Source of the DNA: Plecoglossus altivelis
Lineage: Eukaryota > Chordata > Actinopteri > Osmeriformes > Plecoglossidae
NCBI GenBank assembly: GCA_036571765.1
Contig: BROE01000006.1
Span: 14,072,555 to 14,136,554, forward strand
Length of the DNA stretch: 64,000 nt
Reading direction: 5' to 3'
Numbering within the stretch: the first letter of the stretch is position 1; the number at the start of each line of letters is the position of its first letter. Made by a program: the position numbers and the translations under genes. The notes under the pieces were generated by a model. That model saw only the letters and a list, made by a program, of their open reading frames with translations. It was not told the origin of the DNA and searched no databases. This document shows positions 32,999-45,584 of this stretch, in pieces.

Positions 32999-35900
32999 AG
33001 ACACAGACACAGACCTCTGTCCAGCAGTGGCAGGGTGCTATCCTCGTAGCCGCCATTAGCCCGGCTGGGGCCGTTGGTGCTGGGAGCCACGGTCACCATG
33101 AAGTCGGTCTTCTTCCAGCCATCCTTCTCCAGGGGCTTCCGCAGCTCCTTGTGGCCCCACACCAGCTGCAGCACCTGCCCCGCCCCACGCACCTCACGGT
33201 CCGAGCGCTTGCTGTAGATGGGCCCACACACACACACACACGTTTATTCTTTATGATGCAACCACCACGTGATACCCTTAGAAGGACCTTTCCAATTCTC
33301 TACTACGTAGCACCCACCCATACACACACACACACACACACACAACACACACCCATCCTTGTTGATGAGCACCAGTCTCTCGATGCCCTGGGAGGCCCGC
33401 AGAGTCTTGGCCGCCTCCAGGCTGTTGCCTAGCACCTCAGTGAGCGTGCTCAGTACAGACACCACTGTTTCCTCAGACAGATCGCGGGCAGACTGGCTCT
33501 GACCTCCCGGCAGGTCAGCCACCAGGTGAGGCACTGCATGCTTCCCTACGGAGAGAGAGGAGGACCACAAAGGCACATGTAAGTCACAATGCATTTCAAA
33601 ATCAAATTTTTTTAAATTGATATAATAAAATGAATGTGTGTAAAATAATAAACGACATGAATTTGTGACCATTCGGCGCCTCCTCCAGCCCCCCCCCCGT
33701 CGCGACCCCCTGCGGTCTTACCCAGCAGCTCGCGGTTGCGGTTGTCGATGGCCAGGTTCCTCAGGGCCCCGGACATGGCCCTCACCACGCGGTCGTTCCC
33801 GTGGCCCAGCAACTCAGCCATCATGGGCAGGCCCTTCTCCAGGCGCACTGTGGCCCGGATGTAGCGGCCGTACTGGGAGGGAGGGAGGGGGGAGAGGAAG
33901 AGAGGAGGGAGATGAGTCTCCCTGCAGCCATGCACGGTTTACAAGGCATCACTCAGAACAAAACGGGTTATGAAGAAACAACCAACAACAGTAAGAGATG
34001 GACTGGTGAGAGAAACACATCGTGCCTAAGCCAAGACCACCCTCCCAGTCACACACCCACCCTTCCAGTCACCCCCCTCCCAGTCACCCCCCCCAGTCAC
34101 CCCCCCTCCCAGTCACACCCCCCAGTCACCCCCCTCCCAGTCACACACCCACCCTCCCAGTCACACCCCCCAGTCACCCACCCCCCCTAAGAGAGTCCCC
34201 CCCCCCAGTCATATGACTCATTTTTGACGTTTTAAGTGCCGAAAAAGACCAACTATGCCCTGCTCCTTACAGTCAAACCCAGCGACTGTGACTGCCTTTA
34301 GGAGGGCTGACATAGTGACTGTGGTGTGTGTGTGTGTGTGTGTGTGGAGGTAGCGGACTCACAGTCCAGCGGCCAGCACAGAGGTTCTGGATGGCTCCTG
34401 CAGCAGCCTCTAGGACAGAGGGGTTCTTGCTCTCCTGCAGCAAGGAGGTGTACACACGCACCACCTCAGGCTGGAACAGGAGCTCGTAGCCTGGTGCACA
34501 CACACAACACACAACACACACACACAAGCACACACAGAGGGGATGATTATGAGATGAGACTAAGACTATGAAGAGCTATTCAAGACTTGCTATTCAGGAG
34601 AAGCTGCATCTTGGAGCCCCACCTCTGGCAGGTGTCTGTCTCTTGGGAATGTCCACCTGATCTGCTCCTCCATCATCTCCATCTTTCTTTCCTGAACAAG
34701 ACAAAGGGAGGAACGAAAACGAGAAACGACTTTTTTTACCCTAGTCATTGGAGGTCATACTTTCAAGACAATGAGCTTCAAGTCATACTTTAAAAAAAAA
34801 GAAAACTCCAGAACTGTTTTAGTAATATCATGTGAGCACATGCACTAAGGATTAAGTGCAAATCTACTGGGATCACAAGCAGGTTGGGCAGCGCTCGGCT
34901 GGTGTGTTAGATAGGATCTGCACCGCGTTAGTACGGCTTTTGTTGAGACTTGCTGGTGCGTCTAGGTAACAGCATCTTACCTTTGGCAAACCACTCATCT
35001 AAAACATAGGAGAAAACCCAGGAAAGGGTGGAGAGAGGGATGAGAGAGAGGGAGGAGAGAAAGACAGCAGAAGTTTGAAAACGTAGAGTGCTGCCGCCAC
35101 CGCCACCTTCCAAGCACAAACCAACCCTGTCCACAAGACCGAAACCAAGCCTCTACCCCCCAATCCCAGACGCATTTGGTGCTCAACAAAGCACTCATCT
35201 CTCTTTCTCTCTCCCCCCTTTCCTGTGCCACGTCTCTCCAGGTGACCTGACGGAGACCTTGCGACTGACCTTTGCCCTTCCGCGAGCCGAAGCAGCTGGC
35301 CTTGTTGGCGCTGGCGGCGGGGCCCTGATTCAGGGGCGTGGCTTCCAGGTAGCGCTCGTAGCCAGGAACCTCGCGGTGCACCTGATAGGACAGGTTCCTC
35401 AGCAGACACACGCTGTTCTCCACCAGCTGGGGGAGGGAGGGAGGGAGGGAGGGAGACAGGGAGAAATGAAGGGGTATCGATTAAGCATCAAATGCACCTG
35501 TGCAGGACTCAAGCACGTACATGGATACACCATCCAGCGCACTTAATAGACATGCTGTTTTTTTCCAACAGTGCAGGATACCTTGTTGTCCACGTCTTTG
35601 CGGTTGATCTGTGATTGGACAATGTACATAAGAGAGTCCACCAATCCCGAGCATTCCCTCAGCTTGCGTCGGGCTTCGCTGCGTTCTGAACTGACGTTCC
35701 TGAGAGAAGCACAGAACGGCGCTTTAGCGACACTCCAGCTGGCTGTCTGAGCTCCTTCTATAGATCCTACACCCACCATCCCTCTCTTCTTCTCCAGCTC
35801 TGTATCCCCCCTCTACGCCTCCCCCCTCTACACCTCCCCCCTCTATGCCTCTCTCTCGCTCTCCGTACCTGAGGCAGCCGGCTGTGTTGGTGAGGGCCGT

Positions 35901-38900
35901 CTCCCACTCCAGGTGCCTTGGCTTGCAGCTCTCCTCGCCCCCGTCGTTCCCCCGCTCCCAGCCTGAGTGTGGCATCATCACCTCGTCCGCCAGGGCGTGC
36001 AGGGCGTGGTCCACTATCTCCATCTTCACTGAGTCGTGAGACGACAGGTTCCACAGCGTGCCTGAAAGGAGACGCCACTGTCGTCACCACCAGTGGTTGG
36101 AGTACTGACAGTAGTAGCCCAAATACTACAATATAGCAGTAGTCCTTACAGTAGCAGTAATACTACTCTACTACGTAGTAGCAGTAGCATCAGAAGTGGT
36201 AGTATTTGCACTAGTAGTTGTAGAAGCAGACTTCCAAAGCAGTAGTATCAGTAGCAGGAATAGTAGCAGCAGTAGAACTAGTACTAATTATACAAGTATT
36301 TCACAGCAGCAGTGGTGCATTTCTAGTTTCAGGAGTTCTAGTAGCATCACTAGCACTACTGGTAACATCAGTACTGGTAACATCAGTACTGGTAACATCA
36401 GTACTGGTAACATCAGTACTGGTAACATCAGTATAACTACTGACATCACTACTAGTAGCAGCAGTACTAGTAGCAGCAGTCCTAGTAACAGCAGTCCTAG
36501 TAACAGCAGTACTAGTTACAGCAGTCCTAGTAACAGCAGTCCTAGTAACAGCAGTCCTAGTAACAGCAGTCCTAGTAACAGCAGTCCTAGTAACAGCAGT
36601 AGCAGCAGTACCTGTGATGGTGTCTGCGAGGTCCTGGTCACTGGTCTTCCTCAGCAGGCGGACCAAAGCAGGGACGCCATCACAGTTCTTGATGGCGATC
36701 TTGTTGTCGAAGTCACGTCCGTATGAGATGTTCTTGAGCGCCCCGCAGGCCGAGTAGTGCACCTCCTTCTTGGGGTGGTCCAGCAGAGACACCAGGGAGG
36801 GGATACCCTTCAGACGACGCACCTCCGACTTCACCTGGACACACACATCTGCTATCAGCACTGTACATGTCCCCTTGGTATGGCTACAGTATGGCCCTTG
36901 GTATGGTGAGGGAGCGCGTGTGTGTGTGTGTTACCTTATCGTTCTTGAAGGTGAGGTGCTGCAGGAAGGCGGCAGCGTTGGTCTTGACAGGGTCCAGGCG
37001 GTAGTTGAGCATGGCGATCACCTCAGGAAGCTCAGGCTGTCTCCACGAGCCAGGAGGCCCCTTCCTCAAGGTGCTGTCCAGCGACGCCATGCTGCCCCGC
37101 TCCATGGAGATGGGAACGCCCCAGGCGTAGGTATCCACGCCCCCCATGTCACCGTCTAGCGTGTCCTCGCAGCTCCTGGGAGGGGAGGACAAGGGAGATC
37201 AGATGTGGCTTTGCACAACAGGTGAACGTCTCTGTATAGTCATGTGTGCGTGTGCCAACCTGAGCCTGCGTCTGTCCAGCGTGCCTGGCCCCCCGCCCCC
37301 CAGCCGAGGCATGGTTCCGTAGCCTGGGTGCATGGGCTGAGGGGCCATGCTGTAGTCGTCGTAGCCCAGACTGCGCTGGTCATCCTCCAGGCCGTAGGGC
37401 GGGGGGGCGTAGCGCATGCCCCCCAACTCCAGGGCGCTGCCCACGCCTCGCACTGCACGGCTCACCTGAGGCTGGGCACCGTACGGGTCCAGCTGCTGCC
37501 TGCTGGGGGCGCGGTAGCCAGAGTCCAGGGTCCTGTAACCATCCATGGGCCTGGAGGGAGGGAGGGGGACAGAGAGAGAGAGAGAAACACAGACAGAGAG
37601 ACACACAGCGAGAGAGAGAGACACACACAGAGAGAGAGAAAGAAAGAGAGAGACACAGACAGAGACACAGAGAGAGAGAGACAGCCAACATGAGGAAATA
37701 AAGAACAGCAAGGGGAGGGAATGGGATGATTCAACAAAGTGGAAAAACTTGTTCTTAGCAATACAATAGGCACTACAGAATTTCTCATGACAAACAATGG
37801 TTTGGGCATATTCAGGCTGTTCTGGCCCTAAAGCAGTCTGCTATAGGCCGCTCCTCACCTGTATCTCTCGTCCATACGGGTGCCTCTGCTCAAGCTGGCG
37901 TAGGTGTCAGAGGGAGGCCCCGCCCTGTAGTCGTCATAGCCCCCTGAGGGTGCGTAGTGGTAGTTCCTGGGCACGGTGGCCATGTAGTCCGGGATCCCGC
38001 CCCCCTGCCTGTAGGCACGGTCCAGGGTGGCGCTGTAGCCTCCCATGCCGGACACGGAGAGGCCCCCATCCATGGACATGGAGTCAGGGGGGAGGACGGT
38101 GCGAGAGGCCACGGCCTTCCTGATCTGGGGGGAGGAGGAGGATCAGAGGTCAACAGGAGGTGGGAAGGTGACAGACTGATGTCATGTGTGGAGGTGACTG
38201 TGACACGGCGGTAGGGAGGAGTGGTGTGTGGGGGGGGGAGTTGAGCTGGATGACCTCGTCAGTGTAGGAGGGAAGGAGGGTTACAAAGTGCAGCATGTCT
38301 TAGTCGTTCCAGGAAACTGGAACAAACAACTAAGACAACTAAAGCATTTCAGCCTCTTTCAAATAAAGTTTGAACAGTGTTCCCAGCAGCACCACCAACA
38401 ACAGAACTAATAATAACAATCATTTATTATTGTTATTATTATATTAACTACTGTTTCTGGGGCTCAGCCCCCTACCCCCGTGTGTGTGTGTGTGTGTGTG
38501 TTCCTACCCCGTTGTCAGCCCGCCGTGTAGTCCCCTCCTCTGAGAACACAGAGTGTGCTTCCTGGGAGTCGTCTTCTGGAGTGTAGCTCTCATCAAGAGC
38601 TCCGTGAGCAGGGTCCACCATCCTGTACTGGAACACACACACACACACACACACGTTACCCTCACTGTACTCTCACACGGCCCTGTGACGGGGGAACGGT
38701 TGGCTCAGACACTCACCTGGGTCCCGTTGATATAGCCGTCAGTCAGTTTCAGACGCTCTATGTCTGCATCACCTAGACGGCCGTTCTGGAGAAGCGACAC
38801 ACACACACACACGTTTTAGTCCTGACAGGAGCGACACAAATCCCCCCCACATGAGAGCCACTCCTTGAAAGTCTGGTTAGGGCATGCAGCAGATCTACAT

Positions 38901-40691
38901 CTGCCTCTAACCAGAAGAACACTGCAGACACAGCACATACCTAAGTGACCAGGCTAGCTGGAGAGTTGGACATGGTTGCTGACTCACTGGCATGGATGGA
39001 TATTTCAGGAATGCATCTTTCCCCTCCCTCTCTCTCTCTCTCTTTTCCCCTTCCTCTGTCCCTCCTTTTACAGGATCTCTAAACACCAAACAGGAAGAGG
39101 GAGGTCCTTTGCTAGCTACCAATGATTCGTCAAGACCATTTCATCCTGACCAAGTAATAGGGTGGGACTAACCGACAACTGACCAGTCATGGTAACGATC
39201 GCTTTGTTCGAGGAAAATGTCCATCAGCACCTGCTGTGTCCACAAGGGGGCAGGCAGCAGTGTTGAGTTAGCAAGCAAGGCCCTACTGTTTCTTTCACAT
39301 CCTGACTCATAACAAGAGAAACTTGTTGATGGCTGGGTGCTTGTGACAAGAGATCATCACCCCAATGTGACATCCTCACCCCAGTGTGACAGTGAACACG
39401 AAGGCTGCCCATGTTCAGTGGCCCCTCCACCCACTCCCCCATCCTTTCCTCCTCTCTCCCTCTCCCCCTCTCCCTCTCTCCCTCTCTCGTTCTCCCTCCT
39501 CCTTCACCTGGTGCCAAATCCAGCTCCAGCAAGTCTAGCTTGACCCTGACTGTAACATCAGCACAGCACAGCAGGATTAGCCACTTCAAATACCGGGGCC
39601 GGACACCATCCCATAATGTCCTGACTCGCTGACAGGCAGGTACTCACAGACCAGTAACAGGCCAGGGAGGTCCGTGATTGGGAGATGGACAGTTTAAACA
39701 AGGGTCGATAAGCTGGACAGATGGAGCAGCGCTACAGGCTGCCTGTCTGGGCAGGTGACCGGCTATGGTGGACACACTGAGCATGCAGCAATGCACAGGA
39801 GAATAGCTGGGATTCCAACAAGGTGTGTGTCTGTGTGTGTGTGTGTGTGTTGGGGAGGCGTGTGGTGCATGATGAATGGCATTTTGAACATGCCAAAGCA
39901 TGTAAACAACATGGGATGCTGTGTGACTTGATGAGGGTTGAGAGACATGATATGCAGACGCACAAACGCACACACACAAACACACACACACACACACACA
40001 TCAGCATTGGGCGGAGGAGAGGACAGAGGAGAGGCGGAGGGATGAGGATTAAAGGAGCTTCAAATGATAAGGGGGCGGCAGGGCTGGATGAACGAATGAG
40101 CAGATGGATGGAGGAACGCAGGAGACATGGAGGCTGAAGGGCAGTTCTCTAACCTCTAATCACAGAGGTCAGAGAGGAGCCAGGGTGGGGACCAGAGGGG
40201 GGGGACTAGAGAGAGGAGCCGAGTGGGGACCAGAGGGGGGGACCAGAGAGAGGAGCCAGGGTGGGGACTAGAGAGAGGAGCCAGGGAGGGGACTAGAGAG
40301 AGGAGCCAGGATGAGGACCAGAGGGGGGGACCAGAGAGAGGAGTCAGGGTGGGGACCAGGTATGATGGAGATGGAGGGTAGGGCATGAATGGAGGGGAGC
40401 TGGGGGGGATGACTGTGGGTATGGGGGACATGAACATGGGATGGGGGAAGGAACAGGAGTGGTGGGAATTGGGATGACGGGAGAGTTTGATGGAAGATTG
40501 GGCTGGGTGGGAGTGGGTGGAGAGGGATGGGGGTGGGGCTTTACCTGTGTGTGGGGGAGGGGGCGGGATGGGGGGCTGGGGAGGCCCACCCTCCTCCTCT
40601 CCTCCTCCAGCGCTCGAGTCAGCTGCTCAAACTGCACCTCCTGCTCCCTCACTGACTCCAGCAGGGCGGCAGCGCTCTCACACTGCTCCAT
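31951..40691 (-). CDS. ctnnd1: Catenin delta-1 (p120-catenin)
   Basis: Armadillo-repeat protein that binds the juxtamembrane tail of classical cadherins, stabilises them at the surface and regulates Rho GTPases. Coding exons: 40545-40691, 38717-38785, 38508-38627, 37859-38124, 37260-37550, 36935-37175, 36612-36834, 35869-36061, 35582-35699, 35270-35426, 34981-34998, 34623-34691, 34363-34490, 33722-33872, 33353-33545, 33015-33211, 32820-32861, 32285-32361, 31951-32010. Every junction keeps phase; the sum is 919 residues (human about 968). The N-terminus is a coiled coil (EQEVQFEQLTRALEEERRRV). The regulatory region has GLEDDQRSLGYDDYS. Arm repeats begin WRQPELPEVIAMLNYRLDPV and include LLDHPKKEV, GVPALVRLLRK, GCLRNVSSERSEARRKL and GYELLFQPEVVR. 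The C-terminus (GRKGSLPLLDSYDG) differs from the main human form. The second half of the human N-terminal linker (around residues 47-75) was not found. Confidence 0.95.
32948..33014. repeat. (CA)n then (CAGA)n microsatellite at ctnnd1 splice donor
   Basis: The CA run (about 22 units) and CAGACA run touch the donor of the exon 33015-33211, so the intron begins with GTCTGTGTCTGTGT on the minus strand. Confidence 0.9.
34030..34210. repeat. CCCCCCTCCCAGTCAC minisatellite
   Basis: Degenerate tandem units of CCAGTCACCCCCCTC in a ctnnd1 intron, strongly C-rich on the + strand. Confidence 0.85.
34981..34998 (-). CDS. ctnnd1: ctnnd1 18-bp microexon (exon C)
   Basis: Six codons read across phase 1 junctions as DEWFAK, flanked by TTTTAG and AAG|gtaaga. 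Mammalian p120 has an alternative 18-nt exon C encoding DEWFSR that splits a Lys-rich nuclear localisation signal. Here the neighbours read GSRKGK before and GKKDGDD after, so skipping restores a basic run (RKGKGKKD). Position, size and sequence all match. Confidence 0.92.
36180..36611. repeat. 15-bp tandem repeats abutting a ctnnd1 donor
   Basis: Two arrays: GGTAACATCAGTACT, five copies at about 36360-36432, and AGTCCTAGTAACAGC, about eight copies at 36475-36600. An irregular AGT/CAG-rich trinucleotide stretch covers 36180-36360. The arrays directly follow (on the minus strand) the donor of exon 36612-36834. Because the period is a multiple of three, the exon's reading frame stays open to 36301. 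Confidence 0.9.
40160..40345. repeat. GGGGACTAGAGAGAGGAGCCAG minisatellite
   Basis: Seven or so copies of a 22-30-bp unit in the ctnnd1 intron just 3' of its first coding exon. Confidence 0.85.
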
Positions 40692-41081
40692 ACACACTAC
40701 AGAGAGAGAGGCGTTACACCCTGAGGGCCCCGCCAACAGCTGCCACCATCACACACGCACACACGCACGCACACAGACGTCGTACGCAGAAGTGCATAGT
40801 GGTAATTAAAAAAAGGTCGCACGAGCAGAGATACACACCTTCACCAGGGGGGCGTGACTTTTTGGAGAAGAGGTGAGAGGTCAGGCCGAGGTCAAAAGGT
40901 GGGACTCTAATTGGCGGCAGGGCTCATGGGTGGAAGGTCACCGAACCACCGAGCCAAGAAAAGGGGGGGAGGGGGGAGGGGAGGGAGCCAAAGTCACGGC
41001 TGATCGAGAACACAGGAGGGGAGAAGAGAAGGACAGTGAGAAGGGAGAGAGGTGGAATAGTCCAGCAACACTGTTTACAGT

Positions 41082-41116
<35 letters not shown>

Positions 41117-42203
41117 GTATAGACTGCCTGTGGAGAGCAGACCACAGCAGGATAAACCCCACATATGCTGTGGACGTTCAGACAGTAGCAGACACTGCAG
41201 CTCATACAGGGCTTCTCAGGGAAACTACCGCTCCAGCCAGCAGCACGGTCTGGAGAACACCAACTCCCATGAGACATTGGTCCTGTCCCTCCTGTTCAGA
41301 GGACAGCAGCTCTGCTTCTCTCCCCGACCCGTCTCTCTCTCTCCCTCCCTCCCTCTCTCCCTCCCTCCCTCCCTCCCTCCGGTAGATCACTGGCTCACTA
41401 TAGACCATGAGAGGCCCCGACTCTCAGATCGCCTGTATTCTTCCTGAACCTGATCTCCTCTCTGACTGTTCCCATTTAGTTCAAAGTTGTCTGGTGGTGG
41501 TTTATCTCCCTTTCTTTTCATACTGACAGAAACACACTGTTGACAGGCTCCGACACATCCGCAAGTCAAACCGGTTCGTCGAGGGAGGGGGGTGGGAGGT
41601 AACCAAATTTCCCTTTGCCTTTCAGTCTGGCTGTGTTGCTGTGACACACACACACACACACAACTTTTCTTTTTGTAAGTACAGCCAGCTAGTCAGTAGG
41701 AGCTGTGATTAGGCAACAAACAGGCACCTGCATTTACACTTCTGGCACCAGGTGTGTTTGAGAGCGTTAGAGAGAGAGAGAGACTGATGAAGATGTTGTG
41801 GTGTTAGAGAAGCAGCAGGCATCAGGGAGGTTGTATGGGGGGGGATGGGGGGCTGACTCACTGTTTCAAGACTGACAAGGCCAGAGGGGAATGTGATGAC
41901 ATCAGCATTAGGTGGGAACTGCCCGTTCAACAGCGGGAACAGGACCTCCAACTACCTTTCCTGCTCCTGTCCTGTCTGATGACTCTCACACCCACACTGT
42001 CCGCCTGTCTCCCCTCACGGGGTGAAGTAGCCTACAACATTTTCACTTTCGCATGATAAAATGAGCAGGGCCGTGAGAAGAAGGGAGGATGAAAGGGAGA
42101 ACAAAAACTTGAGACCACGAGGGGAGGGTTTGAAAATAAATATATTAATTCTTTGAAGAAAGACAGGGTGCCAAGGCTGAACTAAGAGTGGATGGGGAAG
42201 TCC

Positions 42204-42207
42204 CCCC

Positions 42208-42256
<49 letters not shown>
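42204..42256. repeat. Poly-C joined to (CA)n
   Basis: A run of about 22 C is followed at once by about 15 CA units, in the first large ctnnd1 intron. Confidence 0.95.
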
Positions 42257-42258
<2 letters not shown>

Positions 42259-42659
42259 TCAGGCCAAAGGCTCATGGCCCCACCTGCACAACCATAACCA
42301 TTATGTCCTTATAAGGGCAAAGCCAGGACATGAGCACAGAACCACAGAACCTCTACCACTGTCAGAGGGAGAGAGACAGGGGGGAGGGAGAAGAGGGGGG
42401 AGACGCCACACAGGAGCGAAGCGCAGGAAAACAAAGAAAGAAAGACAGAAGCAATGGAGAGGGAGAGAGAGCAGGAGAGATGGAGGGGGAGAAAGAGAGA
42501 CAGTGAGTGAGAGTGAGAGAGAGAGAGAGGGAAAAAGAGAGAGAGAGAGCACAGATAAGGACAGTGGTGTTGAGCAAAAGATAAAAAGTACTGCAAATAG
42601 CATTCCTCACATTGCGGTGGGTCACCAAACAACTCAGAGAAGAGACAAAACAACGCTCC

Positions 42660-43125
42660 CAGTAGGACCCAGTGCCCCAGGCTGTGCTAACACCAAGGTC
42701 CCAAGGCTAGCAGTGCTCCAGGCTCTGCTAACACCAAGGTCCCAAGGCTAGCAGTGCTCCAGGCTCTGCTAACACCAAGGTCCCAAGGCTAGCAGTGCTC
42801 CTGGCTCTGCTAACACCAAGGTCCCAAGGCTAGCAGTGCTCCAGCCTCTGCCAACACCAAGGTCCCAAGGCTAGCAGTGCTCCAGGCTCTGCTAACACCA
42901 AGGTCCCAAGGCTAGCAGTGCTACAGGCTCTGCCAACACCAAGGTCCCAAAGCTAGCAGTGCTCCAGCCTCTGCCAACACCAAGGTCCCAAAGCTAGCAG
43001 TGCTCCGGGCTCTGCTAACACCAAGGTCCCAAGGCTAGCAGTGCTCCAGCCTCTGCCAACACCAAGGTCCCAAGGCTAGCAGTGCTCCAGCCTCTGCCAA
43101 CACCAAGGTCCCCTGGCTAGTCTGG
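42660..43125. repeat. 41-bp minisatellite
   Basis: About 11 head-to-tail copies of a 41-bp unit starting CCAAGGCTAGCAGTGCTCCA (copies at 42701, 42742 and on), with few changes (GGCTCTGCTAA or GCCTCTGCCAA). It lies in the 5' UTR intron of ctnnd1. Confidence 0.95.
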
Positions 43126-45533
43126 CATCCACACTGACCTAGTCACACACCAAGATGGACGCACCAGACACTAAATGTCATTTTCCATTGGTCCTCCTTA
43201 GTCTTTTGTGTCTCTGTAATTCCATAGCGCACTTGTGTGTGTGTGTGTCTGTTACCCATAGGGAGGTGGGGAATGTGCAGCTGTCAGAAAGACCAGTGGA
43301 ACAATAAGGAGGTTGTGTTAGTGAGCCACAAGTGTGAAAGAGATGAGGTCTCAACACAGGCTCACAGCATGGTGTGCGAGTACGTTCAGTGCGTTTGCAT
43401 CAGGTTGTGTTAATAGCTCCTGTTCTCTCTGCCCCTGCACCCTGCAGTCCTCACTGGCTCCCAGGAAGCCTGGCGTGAGCCGTCTTGGCCTTGACGCCCT
43501 TTGGAAGTCAGCTGTGGGTTTCGTCGAACAATGAAAACAATCAGCCTCTCCCTCCCCCCACACAAACATACACACAGCCCTACCACAACCCCCGCCCCGC
43601 CCCGCTCCGCTCCCCCCCCACCCGACTTCCTGAGAAACAGGATGTTATGGATTCTCCATCAGGGATGAGTAAGGACAGAGACACACGTCTATGTGAAACG
43701 CCAGTACAAAACCCTTTCTATGGAACAGTCTAAACTCCTCTGAACCATTAGGTGCTCCACCGCAAAAACCCATGAACCTTCTGTCCACTACATAAGCCAC
43801 TATATTTAAGGCATTAGCACTGGCAGTGGTCAATCCCATATACGCTATGGGCCAGGGCCTATACTAGTCTCCACCACAAATAAGCATTTTTTAAAAGGTA
43901 CACTAGGCAAGACTCTCTGTGGCGAGGGGTAAAAGAAAAATCGCTTTTGGTGTGCAGGAATTTGGGTGGCAGTTTCTCATCTTTGCATGTATTTTAGAAT
44001 GTTTCCCAGAGCAACTTTAACCTACCAGTGCCATGCAACCCAGAGGGTTTCCTGCTGTTGATGTTGGTGTTGTATTTCAATGCAGCCCATTGTTAAATAG
44101 GATCAGCTCCACACAGCAGGGATTTCTAGTAGATGGGGCCCAGCACAGAACTGTCTCCAGTAGCTTTTCCTTCCCTCTCCTGCCTACTTGTGGTAAAAGC
44201 TGTTCAGATATGAACCACAAGATTCACACCGAGCCCCTCTCTTCCTCTGATGTTGACCGACCAGTCGATACCGACCGCTGGATCCGAGGATATAGGGCAC
44301 AGACACAACAGCCAATGAAATTGGGTCGTTCCATTACGTAGCTGTGTTGTCGTTTCCACGGTCACAATGTCAGCGAAGGGGGGAGCAGAGAGCCTTACGG
44401 TCAGCGATACCCACCCACACATGCACACACACACTGATCTGGCAGTGACACACCACGAGTCACTCGCGTCTCGTCTGATTGGCCCGTCGGTCCCAGCACT
44501 CACGTGTGACTCACCACTGTTAATAGATATCAGAATACACCACAGCCTGGGTTCAAACGTCAGACACACAATGGTCTTTGTGCCACTTCCAGCTTGTCTC
44601 TGCACACCTGCCTTGCAAGCACCTCCCTCTGACCGCTTGAAGAACAAGCTGTGGGTTGTACAGCCGTTACACAGCTCTACTGTCACTCCTCATGGAGCAT
44701 GCTACCAACTGGATGTAATGCCATTTGTATGGGTTTACCAACGTGTGGCTGGTAATAAGATTGAAGCATTAGACAGCTGATCCCCTTACAGCCTAATGCA
44801 CACATACAAACATCTACTCTGTCCACTTAAAAGAGATTAACCTAATGCACCTTGTCAACATGGAAATGCACTCAACTAGCATGGCAAGCGTTGGTCAGGA
44901 CTCTTGAAGCCCCTGCTTGTCCTATTTGTATTATACACGCTTAATATCAGTGTGTAGTTGGCAGGCAAGCTTCATGCTTGTTCACTCCCAGAAAAACCCC
45001 CCAACTGATATCATGCTGCCCACCTGCTCCACCTGGGTAACATCACAGAAGCTTTTTTTGGTGGAATTGGACGAGTCACTCCTGATATCAATAACCACCT
45101 GATGACTGAGTGGGCCAACACCTGCTGTCCACACTCGCGCGCACACACACGCATGCACGTAACTGGTTCAACAAGGATCTAACCACTGTCTCCCTACCCA
45201 GACAGCACGTGCGAACACACACAGACACCAATACTGACCCCCATACTCTATTTACAACAGAAACTATTCCCATATGCAATACACTTGAGTTGACATCACC
45301 CCGCCTTCTCACTACCCAAACAAGTTCATTCAGGACCTACCTAACAGGTTAACTACCACGGAAGAAAAAGACCTGTGGGAAAAGTTTAACTTTAAGACCC
45401 CTATCTCACACCCACAACCTGCACGTCAACGATTCAAATGCTTGGCGTGCATTATGTAGGTCGGATTGTTCAACTAATGAAAATACATGAAAATCCAGCA
45501 TCACACACAACAATAAGTAGCAACTGATCTTAC

Positions 45534-45584
45534 CGGTGGCAGGTGTCTAGTAGATTAACAATATTGAGCGCTTTCTCTGGAGTA
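45534..45584 (-). other. ctnnd1: Probable ctnnd1 5' UTR exon
   Basis: 51 bases between a strong acceptor (TTTTTGTTTTCAG) and a strong donor (CCG|gtaaga) on the minus strand. It has stops in frame, so it is untranslated. It lies between the inferred first exon and the ATG exon (acceptor CTGTAG just before 40691). Confidence 0.5.

Noticed and set aside
36196..36726. 176-codon Ser/Thr-rich + strand frame
   Set aside because: Comes from the 15-bp repeats and the antisense of a ctnnd1 exon.
39224..39589. Missing ctnnd1 linker exon
   Set aside because: The frame reads VRVKLDLLELDLAPGEGG; it starts like human VRVSP but the resemblance stops there and no fitting acceptor/donor pair was found.
42660..43125. 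Regular repeats that could suggest a CRISPR array
   Set aside because: Copies are contiguous with no unique spacers and the region is vertebrate intron sequence; it is a minisatellite.
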